In this document: positions 9,567 to 19,350 of the stretch, piece by piece
How positions within the stretch are numbered: position 1 is the stretch's first letter
Layout: each line of letters opens with the position of its first letter
From: an uncultured SAR86 cluster bacterium
Lineage (GTDB): Bacteria > Pseudomonadota > Gammaproteobacteria > Magnimaribacterales > D2472
DNA length: 64,000 nt
NCBI GenBank assembly: GCA_902596165.1
Contig: CACJSU010000002.1
Location: forward strand, 1-64,000
Direction: 5' to 3'
The notes under the pieces: generated by a model
Databases searched by the model: none
The model's input: only the letters and a program-made list of their open reading frames with translations
Told to the model about the DNA's origin: nothing
Program-made: the position numbers and the translations under genes

Positions 9567-11437
9567 TGAAGATTTTAAATCGCTCGAATTCAAATAAAGA
9601 AATTCAATGGTTAGCTAACAGTTCTTTAGAAAAAGATCTAGAGAAAACAGTTTTACGTATTAAAAATTTAGTCTTGACTAAAGGCTCCAAAGCTTTTGAT
9701 GAAATTAATCAAGAGTTAAATTTAATATCTCCTCGTTCTTATAAAGTCAAAATATCAGAAATTATGAAATCTGAGATGTTGGTTTCAGATGTTTTGAAGG
9801 AGTCAATTCTTAATTCAGCAGCAAATATAAAAACTATTTGTGAAAATGAGAAAAGAAGTTTAACAGTGATGCCTATTGAGACAACTAAGGGTATTAAAGT
9901 ATGGAAGGAGTTTAGACCCATTGATTCGGTAGGAATATATGTTCCTGGAGGCACTGCTCCTTTAATTTCATCATTATTAATGCAACTTATCCCTGCTAAA
10001 GTTGCGGGATGTAAAAAAATAGTTGTCTGTACTCCACCAAATCCGGATGGCCAAATAGCGCCTGAATTATTATGGATAGCAAAATTGTATGGCATATCAA
10101 GCATCTATAAAGTTGGCGGCGCTCAAGCTATATTTGGTATGGCATATGGAACAACAATTATTCCAAAGGTCAACAAAATATTTGGTCCAGGAAATGCTTA
10201 TGTGAATACGGCAAAAAAACTTATCTCTAATGATGTTGCAATAGATCTTCCCGCGGGTCCAAGTGAGGTAATGATCGTAACCAACAGCATAAAAAATATT
10301 TCCATTGCAGCTGCAGATGCGCTATCGCAGCTGGAACATGATCCAGATTCGAGAGCTTTTATTATCTCAAATAATCTAGCTATTCTTAACAAGATTAAAG
10401 TAGAACTCAAAAAACAGATTCAAAAACTTTCTAGGCAGGCTATTTTAAATAAAAGCATAGAAAACATGGTACTGATTAAATCAAAATCTTTTAAAGATGC
10501 GGTTTCTCTAATTAATGAATGTGCACCTGAGCATTTAATTCTATTGGATGAAGATTATTCAAAATATCTTATTAACATAAATAATGCTGGATCGATTTTT
10601 TGTGGCTCATTAAGCCCAGAATCATTCGGTGATTACTCATCCGGCACAAATCATGTGTTACCAACAAATGGACAAGCAAAGGTTCATTCAGGTCTTGGCG
10701 TAATTGATTTTGGAAAACAAATTAGTGTGCAAACTGCATCACCAGAAGGTTTTAATAATTTAAAAGATACCGTGATGAACATGGCTCAAGCAGAAACATT
10801 AGATGCGCATGAAAATGCTGTAAAAATTCGTGAGAATTTAGCTTCTCATCTCGAATCATCAAGAATGTTTACAGAGATTAGAAAAACAAATGAAACGAGT
10901 ATTTATATAAATCTGAATTTAGATGGAACAGGTAACTACAATATAAAGACTGGTCTAAATTATTTAGATCATTTACTTGAGCAATTCTCTAAACACGGAT
11001 CAATCGACTTAAATTTATCTTGCTTGGGCGATTTAGAGATTGATGAACATCACACTATTGAAGACATAGCTATTGCATTAGGAACTGCTATTAATAGCGC
11101 CCTTGGAGATAGGATTGGTATCAGCAGATATGCTTCCAGTGAAATTTTGGTAATGGATGAGGTTAAAAGTAATGTCAGTATAGATTTAAGTTCAAGACGT
11201 TATCTTGATTTCAAATGCTCCGAATTAAGAGACTATGTTGGAGATTTTCCTACTGAAATGTTTGAACATTTTTTTGTATCATTGATTAATGCCGCAGCTA
11301 TGACATGTCACATTGAAACAAGTGGTAAAAACTCACATCACCTACTTGAAGCAACATTTAAAACTTTTGCAAGATGCCTAAAGTCTGCAATTGTTGTTGA
11401 ATCCATTAAATCCTCATCTACAAAAGGATTATTATGA
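9566..11437 (+). CDS. hisD-hisB: Bifunctional histidinol dehydrogenase / imidazoleglycerol-phosphate dehydratase (HisD-HisB fusion)
   Basis: 623 aa continuous ORF. N-terminal HisD (VPGGTAPLISSLLMQLIPAKVAGCKKIVVCTPP, DLPAGPSEVMIV, AQLEHDP-like SQLEHDPDSRAF); C-terminal HisB (LNLDGTGNYNIKTGLNYLDHLLEQFSKHG, DEHHTIEDIAIALG, KNSHHLLEATFKTFARCL). Confidence 0.93.
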   Translation: MKILNRSNSNKEIQWLANSSLEKDLEKTVLRIKNLVLTKGSKAFDEINQELNLISPRSYKVKISEIMKSEMLVSDVLKESILNSAANIKTICENEKRSLTVMPIETTKGIKVWKEFRPIDSVGIYVPGGTAPLISSLLMQLIPAKVAGCKKIVVCTPPNPDGQIAPELLWIAKLYGISSIYKVGGAQAIFGMAYGTTIIPKVNKIFGPGNAYVNTAKKLISNDVAIDLPAGPSEVMIVTNSIKNISIAAADALSQLEHDPDSRAFIISNNLAILNKIKVELKKQIQKLSRQAILNKSIENMVLIKSKSFKDAVSLINECAPEHLILLDEDYSKYLININNAGSIFCGSLSPESFGDYSSGTNHVLPTNGQAKVHSGLGVIDFGKQISVQTASPEGFNNLKDTVMNMAQAETLDAHENAVKIRENLASHLESSRMFTEIRKTNETSIYINLNLDGTGNYNIKTGLNYLDHLLEQFSKHGSIDLNLSCLGDLEIDEHHTIEDIAIALGTAINSALGDRIGISRYASSEILVMDEVKSNVSIDLSSRRYLDFKCSELRDYVGDFPTEMFEHFFVSLINAAAMTCHIETSGKNSHHLLEATFKTFARCLKSAIVVESIKSSSTKGLL

Positions 11438-12015
11438 CTGTTGCCATTGTTGACTGCGGAGGAGCAAACCTTCGTTCAGTTCAAAGAGCGGTTGAACTTC
11501 AAAACATGAAATCAATCATTACAAATGATAAAGCCAAAGTGTCATCTGCATCATATGTTATTTTACCTGGAGTAGGATCGGCTAACAGTGTTATGCAGAG
11601 CCTGAAATCAAATAATCTATTAGACACTGTTAAACATTTAACTTCACCTGTTCTTGGTATCTGCATAGGCATGCATGTTTTGTTTGATCAATCGGAAGAA
11701 AATAATACTGAGTGTATGGGTATAATTTCAGGAAATATTAAAAAATTTAATCCCGAATTAAACATTAAGGTACCTCAGATGGGTTGGAATAAGGTGACCT
11801 TCCTTCAAGAGCAAGTAAAAAAACTCGATGATTATTATTATTTTGCTAATAGTTATTATTCTCAAATTTATAACCACACATTAGCTACAGCTGAATATGG
11901 CCAACCTTTTGCGGCCACAATTCAAAATAATAACTTTCTAGGGTGTCAATTCCACCCAGAAAAATCTTCGCATGCTGGCAAAAGATTTTTAAATTATTTT
12001 TTTAATGAAATATGA
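11434..12015 (+). CDS. hisH: Imidazole glycerol phosphate synthase glutaminase subunit
   Basis: VILPGVGSA, LGICIGMHVLFDQSEE, GCQFHPEKSSHAG. Confidence 0.95.
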   Translation: MTVAIVDCGGANLRSVQRAVELQNMKSIITNDKAKVSSASYVILPGVGSANSVMQSLKSNNLLDTVKHLTSPVLGICIGMHVLFDQSEENNTECMGIISGNIKKFNPELNIKVPQMGWNKVTFLQEQVKKLDDYYYFANSYYSQIYNHTLATAEYGQPFAATIQNNNFLGCQFHPEKSSHAGKRFLNYFFNEI

Positions 12016-12731
12016 AAATATTACCTGCCATTGATCTTAAAAATGGAAATTGTGTTCGGTTGCTTAAAGGTGATTTTGACAATGTCACTGAATACAATTT
12101 CAATCCATTGGCTCAAGTAGAAATCTTTAAATCGAATCAGCTAAATTATCTTCATATTGTAGATCTTGATGGGGCTGAGACTGGTAATCAATCTAACTTA
12201 GATGTAATTAAAGAAATTTTAAAAATCCCAGATATTTCTATACAAGTTGGTGGAGGAATTAGATCCATTAAAACAATTGAAACAATGATTGAATTGGGAG
12301 CTTCCAGAATTATTCTTGGGACAGCTTTATTTCAAGATGACTTTATTGAGGATATTAAAAAGAATTTTGATTCTAATCAGATAGTGCTGGCGTTAGATTT
12401 TAAGGTTATAAATGAGACTCCAAAAATTTATACACATGGATGGCAAAATACAACTGATATTTCATTATATGAGTTTCTATCTGACCAATCATTCTTTTTA
12501 AATATTCTTGCGACAGATATATCTCTAGATGGCGCAATGCAAGGTCCAAGTTTTGATATTTATGAACATATTTTAAATACATTTCCCTTAGTTAATCTTA
12601 TTGCCTCTGGAGGCATTAGATCGCTTGAAGATCTAGATACTTTAAAAACTTTGAAAATTAAAGAAGCCATCATAGGAAAAGCAATTTATGAAAAAAATAT
12701 ATCTCTTGAGGATCTTAATAATGATTACTAA
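12012..12731 (+). CDS. hisA: Phosphoribosylformimino-5-aminoimidazole carboxamide ribotide isomerase
   Basis: MKILPAIDLKNGNCVRLLKGDF, IQVGGGIRSIKTIE, IASGGIRSLEDL. Confidence 0.95.
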   Translation: MKILPAIDLKNGNCVRLLKGDFDNVTEYNFNPLAQVEIFKSNQLNYLHIVDLDGAETGNQSNLDVIKEILKIPDISIQVGGGIRSIKTIETMIELGASRIILGTALFQDDFIEDIKKNFDSNQIVLALDFKVINETPKIYTHGWQNTTDISLYEFLSDQSFFLNILATDISLDGAMQGPSFDIYEHILNTFPLVNLIASGGIRSLEDLDTLKTLKIKEAIIGKAIYEKNISLEDLNNDY

Positions 12732-13488
12732 GAGAATAATTCCATGCCTTGATGTTAAAAATAATAAAGTTGTAAAAGGTATTCAATTTAAAAATCATCA
12801 AATCGTTGGATCGATAATGAATTTAGCTAAAAAGTATTCAAATGATGGAGCTGATGAACTAGTTTTCTATGACATTTCTGCAAGCACAGAAGGATCAATC
12901 GTAAACAAAAATTGGGTCTCTAAAGTAGCTGATGTTATAGATATCCCCTTTTGTGTTGCAGGTGGTATAAAAACATTGGAGGATGCCAGGCAAATACTCA
13001 ACCTAGGAGCTGATAAAATTTCCATTAATACCCCTGCATTAATTAATCCAAACTTAATCAGCCAACTAAGCAACGAATTTGGCTCTCAGTGTGTTGTGAT
13101 AGGTATGGATATTAAATTTAAAGATGCTGAAGCATATCTCTTTGCTAAAACAGGAAATGAAAAAACTGCATATTGTACTAACAAAAAAGCTATAGATTGG
13201 TTACTTCAGGTTCAAGATCTTGGAGCTGGAGAAGTTGTAATTAATGCAATGGGACAAGATGGCGTTAAGACTGGATACGATCTTGAATTATTAAGATCAC
13301 TTGAGCGAAAATGCTCCATACCTATTATTGCTTCTGGTGGAGCTGGAGGACCAGACGATTTCATCGATGTTTTTAAAAAAACACAAGTAGACGGCGCTCT
13401 TGCAGCAAGCATATTCCATAGAAATGAATTTTCTGTAGGGCAAATTAAAGAGGCTTTAAGAGCCAATAACGTAAATGTAAGAATATGA
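12721..13488 (+). CDS. hisF: Imidazole glycerol phosphate synthase cyclase subunit
   Basis: MITKRIIPCLDVKNNKVVKGIQF; IASGGAGGPDDF; ATG at 12721 overlaps the hisA end by 11 bp. Confidence 0.95.
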   Translation: MITKRIIPCLDVKNNKVVKGIQFKNHQIVGSIMNLAKKYSNDGADELVFYDISASTEGSIVNKNWVSKVADVIDIPFCVAGGIKTLEDARQILNLGADKISINTPALINPNLISQLSNEFGSQCVVIGMDIKFKDAEAYLFAKTGNEKTAYCTNKKAIDWLLQVQDLGAGEVVINAMGQDGVKTGYDLELLRSLERKCSIPIIASGGAGGPDDFIDVFKKTQVDGALAASIFHRNEFSVGQIKEALRANNVNVRI

Positions 13489-14081
13489 AAAAGATAAATC
13501 TAGACTGGGATAAAGTTAATGGGTTGATACCGGCTATTGTTCAAGACCATGAAACATTGGAAATTTTGATGTTGGGGTACATGAACAAAGAAGCACTAAA
13601 GCTTTCGCAATCATCTGGTTTTGCAACCTTTTTTAGCAGAACAAGAAAAAAATTATGGACCAAGGGTGAAACATCTGGAAATAAATTAGCCATTAAAAAA
13701 ATTCTTCATGATTGCGATAAAGATACATTATTAATTCTTGCTAAAAACAATGGTCCCACCTGCCATCTAGACAATAATTCTTGCTTTATTGATCCGCCCT
13801 CCTCTAGAAATTTTATAGATGATTTAGAGCAAATAATAGATAAGAGCTTCAAGGAAGCAAATGTTGCTTCATATACCTATCAACTCTATAAAGATGGCGT
13901 GAAGGAAATTGCCAAAAAAATAACTGAAGAAGCGGGTGAAGTGTCAATCTCAGCAGTCACAAACGATGGAAGAGTGATTAACGAATCAGCTGATTTGATG
14001 TATCACTTATTGGTAATGCTTAGAAAATTAAATCTTAATTACTCTGATGTGGTTCAAGAATTAAAAAACAGATCTAGATAA
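13485..14081 (+). CDS. hisIE: Bifunctional phosphoribosyl-AMP cyclohydrolase / phosphoribosyl-ATP pyrophosphatase
   Basis: HisI part (MLGYMNKEALKLS, FFSRTRKKLWTKGETSGN) plus HisE part (KKITEEAGEVSISAV, ESADLMYHLLVML). Confidence 0.95.
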   Translation: MKKINLDWDKVNGLIPAIVQDHETLEILMLGYMNKEALKLSQSSGFATFFSRTRKKLWTKGETSGNKLAIKKILHDCDKDTLLILAKNNGPTCHLDNNSCFIDPPSSRNFIDDLEQIIDKSFKEANVASYTYQLYKDGVKEIAKKITEEAGEVSISAVTNDGRVINESADLMYHLLVMLRKLNLNYSDVVQELKNRSR

Positions 14082-14082
14082 A

Positions 14083-15747
14083 TTATTTCTCAATAACATA
14101 ATTAGTTACTTGATCTTTCATCTCTTTGCGTAGAATAAATAAAGCAAATAAATTTGGTATTGTTACAAGAGCTACAACAACATAAGCAATATTCCATACA
14201 ACTGTTGTGTCAATAACGGCTGCTGCAATAAAACAAATAACATAAATCATTCGATACCAAGGAACAGCATTTTCACCAAAAACATAAGCTGTAGATCTAT
14301 CTCCATAATAAGACCAAGCAATAGCAGTAGAAAAAGCAAATAATAATAATCCTATTGCAACAATGTACTCACCATAGTTCCCAAGGACGCCTGATCCAAA
14401 TGCCTTCGATGTAAGTTCAGCTGAATGAATTAAGGATTTACCTTTTACCGTAACAGATGAATCTGTTAGCGAGCCATCTTCAACCGCTAAAGATCCATCA
14501 AACAAATCTCCATTTTTATGAAAAGTAACATCTTCAGCAATGGAATTATTGTGAAAAACCGTTATATCACCCTGCTGAATAACGCCGTCGACAATAGGCA
14601 AATTCCCGGAAAAGTTTTTTACTGCAGTTGTATTGCTAGTGAATTTTCTAGCATCAAGAATATATTTTCCAAGCTCCTCTACATCCTGTGAATTGAACTC
14701 AGAGTATTCTCCAGCAAATATGGCCATGGATGATTTCTCAAAGGTATTTTCATATTTTTGAATCCAAGCTCCACTAGATAAAATTACAAGTGCAGTAACA
14801 CTACATACAACAATTGTATCTATGAATGGCTCGAGGATTGATACCATGCCTTGCTCTACAGAATGTTCTGTCTTAGCTGAAGCATGAGCAATTGGTGAGG
14901 AACCTTGTCCAGCTTCGTTGGAATATAAACCCCTAGCAACACCAAGTTTTAGACTCATTGCGAAACTAGCGCCCAAAAAACCACCAACAGCAGCTGAACC
15001 AGAAAAAACTTGTGTAAAAATTGAATGAAAAGATGGAATTATGTTTTGATAATTCTCCAATACGACGACTAATGCTCCACCAAAATAGATTACAGCCATG
15101 AATGGAACTAATTTACTGGCAATTTTAGCAATCCTCTTAATGCCACCGGAGATTATAAGCCACAACATAAATCCTAGAATTAAACCAGTAGCAAGCTTTG
15201 GGACGCTGAAGGTTGAATCAAGAACAAGAGCAATATTATTGATTTGAGGCATATTGCCTGAGCCAATTGCGCATATCATCATCAAGGCTGCCCATATAAC
15301 TCCAGCCCACCTCATCTTGAAACTTTTTTCAATGTAATACATTGGTCCACCAGAAATTGAACCATCTGATAACTTTGTTCTGTATTTATGAGCCATCGTA
15401 ACTTCAACAAATTTAGTAGTCATACCAAAAATTGCAGTGATCCACATCCAAAAAATTGCAGCAGGCCCTCCAATCCAAATTGCTAAAGCAACGCCTCCAA
15501 TATTGCCTGTTCCGACAGCACCTGACATAGCAGTAGTTAATGCTTCAAATGGAGATGTATCTCCTTCAGCGTTATCTTTGGAATATTTACCAGTAACAAT
15601 TCTCCAGCCATGACTAAAAAATTTAAATTGAGGGAAGCCTAGATATATTGTGAAAAAAATACCAGATCCAATGAGAAAAGCAGGAAACCACCATGAACCA
15701 CTGAGATATCCATCTAAGAGTAATAAAAAATCATTAAATGCGACCAT
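14083..15747 (-). CDS. Alanine/glycine:cation symporter (AgcS family) with an extended internal loop
   Basis: 554 aa; GTGNIGGVALAIWIGGPAAIFWMW, GGPMYYIEKSF, ARGLYSNEAGQGSSPIAHASAKT; about 110 aa hydrophilic insertion before a late transmembrane segment. Confidence 0.92.
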   Translation of the reverse strand: MVAFNDFLLLLDGYLSGSWWFPAFLIGSGIFFTIYLGFPQFKFFSHGWRIVTGKYSKDNAEGDTSPFEALTTAMSGAVGTGNIGGVALAIWIGGPAAIFWMWITAIFGMTTKFVEVTMAHKYRTKLSDGSISGGPMYYIEKSFKMRWAGVIWAALMMICAIGSGNMPQINNIALVLDSTFSVPKLATGLILGFMLWLIISGGIKRIAKIASKLVPFMAVIYFGGALVVVLENYQNIIPSFHSIFTQVFSGSAAVGGFLGASFAMSLKLGVARGLYSNEAGQGSSPIAHASAKTEHSVEQGMVSILEPFIDTIVVCSVTALVILSSGAWIQKYENTFEKSSMAIFAGEYSEFNSQDVEELGKYILDARKFTSNTTAVKNFSGNLPIVDGVIQQGDITVFHNNSIAEDVTFHKNGDLFDGSLAVEDGSLTDSSVTVKGKSLIHSAELTSKAFGSGVLGNYGEYIVAIGLLLFAFSTAIAWSYYGDRSTAYVFGENAVPWYRMIYVICFIAAAVIDTTVVWNIAYVVVALVTIPNLFALFILRKEMKDQVTNYVIEK

Positions 15748-15756
15748 AAAATTTCC

Positions 15757-15990
15757 TTATTTTTCAACCCATTCCAGTAAATCTGTATATCCACCAATCA
15801 GCTCATCATCAACAAAAATTTGAGGCATGGTTCTAGCATTAGGATTCCTATTCATCAATACTTCAAAAACTTCAGGAATCTCAACATTATGCTCAACGTA
15901 AGTAATGTTATTTTGTGTAAAGTAGTGCTTAGCTTTATCACAAAAGACACAATTTGATTTAGAATAGATTTCTACATTTTTTAACATCAT
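15757..15990 (-). CDS. Glutaredoxin
   Basis: 77 aa; SNCVFCDKAKHYF, ARTMPQIFVDDELIGGYTDLLE. Confidence 0.93.
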   Translation of the reverse strand: MMLKNVEIYSKSNCVFCDKAKHYFTQNNITYVEHNVEIPEVFEVLMNRNPNARTMPQIFVDDELIGGYTDLLEWVEK

Positions 15991-16005
15991 AGGATTATAA
16001 GCTAA

Positions 16006-16770
16006 ATGTCATTATTTAATTTAAAAAATAAATCATTTTTGATAACAGGTTCCTCTAAAGGCATTGGCAAATCAATTGCATATCATGCAGCATCTCATGG
16101 GGCTAAAGTAATTATTTCCAGTAGAAAAATTGATGCATGTAAAGAAACAGCGGATGAGATAAATGAGCTGATTGGATCAGAAGTAGCTTTTCCTATTGCA
16201 GGCAACATTGCGCACGAATCAGAGCTTATAAACCTTGTAGATGAGACAAATAAGCTGTTAGGCAAGATCGATGTATTAATTTGTAATGCTGCAACAAATC
16301 CATTTATGGGATCCATGGCCGATATTCCATCAGATGCTTTTGACAAAGTGATGAATAACAATATTAAGGCAAATCACATATTAACCAATTTAGTCACCCC
16401 TCAAATGATTGAGCGTAAAGATGGCGTGATTATTATTATTTCAAGTGTTGGAGGCACCAGAGGCAATAACCTTATCGGTACATACAACCTAAGCAAAGCT
16501 GCAGATATTCAAATGGTTAAAAATATTGCTGTGGGATATGGGCACCACAACATAAGAGCTAATAGCATTGCTCCGGGACTTATTAGAACTGATTTTGCTA
16601 AAGGTTTATGGGAAAACCCAGCTATTCTTGAGCAATATACAAGCACACATCCAATGAAAAGAATTGGTGAGCCTGATGAAGTTGCTGGTGCTGCAATAAT
16701 GCTAGCCTCAGATGCAGGAAAATATATTAATGGTCAAACCATTATCGTTGATGGTGGAGCAACTGCTTAG
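16006..16770 (+). CDS. SDR family oxidoreductase
   Basis: FLITGSSKGIGKSIAYHAASHGA; NLSKAADIQMVKN; INGQTIIVDGG. Confidence 0.9.
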   Translation: MSLFNLKNKSFLITGSSKGIGKSIAYHAASHGAKVIISSRKIDACKETADEINELIGSEVAFPIAGNIAHESELINLVDETNKLLGKIDVLICNAATNPFMGSMADIPSDAFDKVMNNNIKANHILTNLVTPQMIERKDGVIIIISSVGGTRGNNLIGTYNLSKAADIQMVKNIAVGYGHHNIRANSIAPGLIRTDFAKGLWENPAILEQYTSTHPMKRIGEPDEVAGAAIMLASDAGKYINGQTIIVDGGATA

Positions 16771-17759
16771 CTAAAAAGATTTTTAATTTTGTAAAAGAAA
16801 TTATTCAAACCGATCTGCTCATTTAATGAAGGCACTTTATTAAGCTGATATTTGTAGTCAACCAATTCTTCAATTAAATCTGATGCTTGAGCAACGTCAA
16901 ACTCAATATTTTCAAGGGATGTAATAATTGGGTGAGGTTTATAAAAATCTTGATTGATGCCTATACATGTCTTTAAAAAAAGAATAATTGAATTAATTTT
17001 TTCATCAAATGAAATGTTTATTTCTTTATAAAATTTAATCAAATCAGGCGTAGTAGTAGCCCCAAGACAATATGAATTCAGATTTTGAGAGATATCCAAA
17101 TATTGGCCTGCCAAATCATTCTTAATGAGATACTCAATTTCTAAAGGTGTAGAGTCAGGAGCAAAATTTAATGTTGAAAAATCAATGTAGCCCTGCTCTG
17201 CAATCCATTGATCAATATTAATAGGGTCTGGATTTTTGATTGAAATTAAACTAGATCGACTGTAGATCGTAGGCAAGAAATATTTCCGTTGATTTGAAAC
17301 GATAAATATATGTTTATTTTCCGGCAATTCCTCCAAAGTTTTTAAAAGTGCGTTTTGAGCGTTAATGTTCATAGAGTGAGCATCAAAAACTACCCCAATT
17401 CTTTTTTCAGATACTGAATTAGTCATGGCGATAAATTCATTCAATGCTCTTACCCCTTCAATTTTTTTAGAAGTTAAGGCATCTTTCTTCGCTTTGGAAT
17501 ATGTATGTAGCACGCTAGAGCATGAGTCATGATTCAAAAAACAATAATCAGGATGTGATCCAGCTAAAAAATAATTGCAGGAATTACATACGCCACAAGG
17601 TGCAGAGTCATCAGAACATAATAATTTTTGAGCAAAATATTTAGCAAGTTGTGTTTTTGCTAAACCTGCCTCTCCTTCAATAATTGTTGAAGATGGAAAT
17701 GCAATCTTTTGATGAGCTCTTATAGCATCATTAAGCCAAGGAAATCTTTCAACACTCAT
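16767..17759 (-). CDS. holB: DNA polymerase III delta' subunit
   Basis: EGEAGLAKTQLAKYFAQKLLC, CGVCNSCNYFLAGSHPDYCFL, NAQNALLKTLEELPENKHIFIVSNQ; adjacent to tmk. Confidence 0.88.
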   Translation of the reverse strand: MSVERFPWLNDAIRAHQKIAFPSSTIIEGEAGLAKTQLAKYFAQKLLCSDDSAPCGVCNSCNYFLAGSHPDYCFLNHDSCSSVLHTYSKAKKDALTSKKIEGVRALNEFIAMTNSVSEKRIGVVFDAHSMNINAQNALLKTLEELPENKHIFIVSNQRKYFLPTIYSRSSLISIKNPDPINIDQWIAEQGYIDFSTLNFAPDSTPLEIEYLIKNDLAGQYLDISQNLNSYCLGATTTPDLIKFYKEINISFDEKINSIILFLKTCIGINQDFYKPHPIITSLENIEFDVAQASDLIEELVDYKYQLNKVPSLNEQIGLNNFFYKIKNLFS

Positions 17760-17760
17760 G

Positions 17761-18354
17761 CTAAATTAAACGTTCTACTAAAAGTTTTGTTTGCTGGCTA
17801 ATGCATTCAATAGACTCAGATGCATCCACTATTTCAACTTCACTTCTCTCTTTAGCTAATTGTTGATAACCCTTTCGAACATCTTCAAAAAAGTTAATTC
17901 CAGAAGACTCAATTCTATCTATTACATCGTTAGTTTTTCTTTTAAAGCCAGCTTTGACATCCAAGTCATATATTATTGTTAAATCAGGAATTGGACAGTT
18001 AACACCATTTATCAAAAGATTAATTAAATCAAGTGAAAGCTTTCGGCCGTAGCCCTGGTATGCAATAGAAGCATGGAAATATCTATCACACAAAATAAAG
18101 TCTTCTCTAGAATCCATTAAATGCTCTTTAATCATCTCGGATCTTGCTGCAAACATTAGCAATAATTCTGTGTGAGCAGATATGTCGGAATCCTTAGATA
18201 AAAGTAATTCCCTAATTTTTTCACCGAAGATAGTGGATCCAGGCTCTCTAAGAAGTTTAGTAGAAAAGCCTTTAGTTTTTAGCCAATCCAAGACTAAGTT
18301 AATTTGAGTTGATTTACCTACCCCCTCTATTCCTTCAAACGTTATAAGTTTCAT
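17761..18354 (-). CDS. tmk: Thymidylate kinase
   Basis: ITFEGIEGVGKSTQINLV, LREPGST, DFILCDRYFHASIAYQGYGR. Confidence 0.95.
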   Translation of the reverse strand: MKLITFEGIEGVGKSTQINLVLDWLKTKGFSTKLLREPGSTIFGEKIRELLLSKDSDISAHTELLLMFAARSEMIKEHLMDSREDFILCDRYFHASIAYQGYGRKLSLDLINLLINGVNCPIPDLTIIYDLDVKAGFKRKTNDVIDRIESSGINFFEDVRKGYQQLAKERSEVEIVDASESIECISQQTKLLVERLI

Positions 18355-18357
18355 AGT

Positions 18358-19350
18358 CTAATTAAGCTGATATTTTTTTACAGCTTCGAGATGTTGTTTG
18401 TAAGTTTTTGAAAATTGATGAGTTCCATCGCCTTTAGCTACAAAATATAAATAATCATTTTTCATACCCAATATTACTGCTTCCAAAGATGATTGGCTAA
18501 TTGTAGATATTGGGGTCGGTGGTAGTGCTGAAATTTGGTAGGTATTGTATGGGTTATTCTTATCTTTTAGATTTGCTTTTGTAATATCACCATTAAAATC
18601 CGGCATTAAACCATAGATAATTGTTGGATCTGCCTGTAACTTCATCCCTATAGACAATCTATGCAAAAAGACTCCAGCTATAATAGATTTTTCATTCTCA
18701 TTGCCTGCTTCTTTCTCTACTATAGAGGCTAAAATCAAAGCATCAGACAACGTTGCTAATGGTAATTTAGGTTCTTTCTTTTTCCATAAATTGAGTGAAA
18801 ATTTAAAAAATTCATCTTGTGAGCGTTGTAAAATTTCAGATAATGAATCGGAGTATTTGTAAAAATAAGTATCTGGTTTTAATGTCCCTTCTAAAAAATT
18901 GTATCGACTATCTAAACATTTAAAGTTATTACAATCATTTTTTAAATTTGATTCTGAAAGAATTTTTTTAATTTCAAATAGGTTTTTTCCTGCAGGAATT
19001 TCTAACTTAAATATAACTACATCACCTTTATTAATGGAGAGTATAAATTTTTTCCACGATTTATTTTGTAGATGATAATGGCCAGCTTGAGCTAAGTTTA
19101 TATCATTAACTCTTAAATGAACCTTTAATAAAAATTTTTGCACTGGATGTAATGGGAAATCTTCCAAAATTGAATGAAAGGATGCTCCCTCTTTAACATT
19201 GTAAAATTCAAGATTATCAGTAACTCTGGAATGAGAATATGATTCAGATGAGCCTATTAAAACAATTATAGGTATAGCTATAGAAAGAATTAATAAAGAA
19301 ATATTAGATATTTTTGAAGACAAGTGTAGAGTTAGTTCCTCCGAACCCAA
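18358..19350 (-). CDS. mltG: Endolytic murein transglycosylase
   Basis: LILASIVEKEAGNENEKSIIAGVFLHRLSIGMKLQADPTIIYG, YNTYQISALPPTPIS; true start may be TTG near 19323. Confidence 0.92.
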   Translation of the reverse strand: MGSEELTLHLSSKISNISLLILSIAIPIIVLIGSSESYSHSRVTDNLEFYNVKEGASFHSILEDFPLHPVQKFLLKVHLRVNDINLAQAGHYHLQNKSWKKFILSINKGDVVIFKLEIPAGKNLFEIKKILSESNLKNDCNNFKCLDSRYNFLEGTLKPDTYFYKYSDSLSEILQRSQDEFFKFSLNLWKKKEPKLPLATLSDALILASIVEKEAGNENEKSIIAGVFLHRLSIGMKLQADPTIIYGLMPDFNGDITKANLKDKNNPYNTYQISALPPTPISTISQSSLEAVILGMKNDYLYFVAKGDGTHQFSKTYKQHLEAVKKYQLN

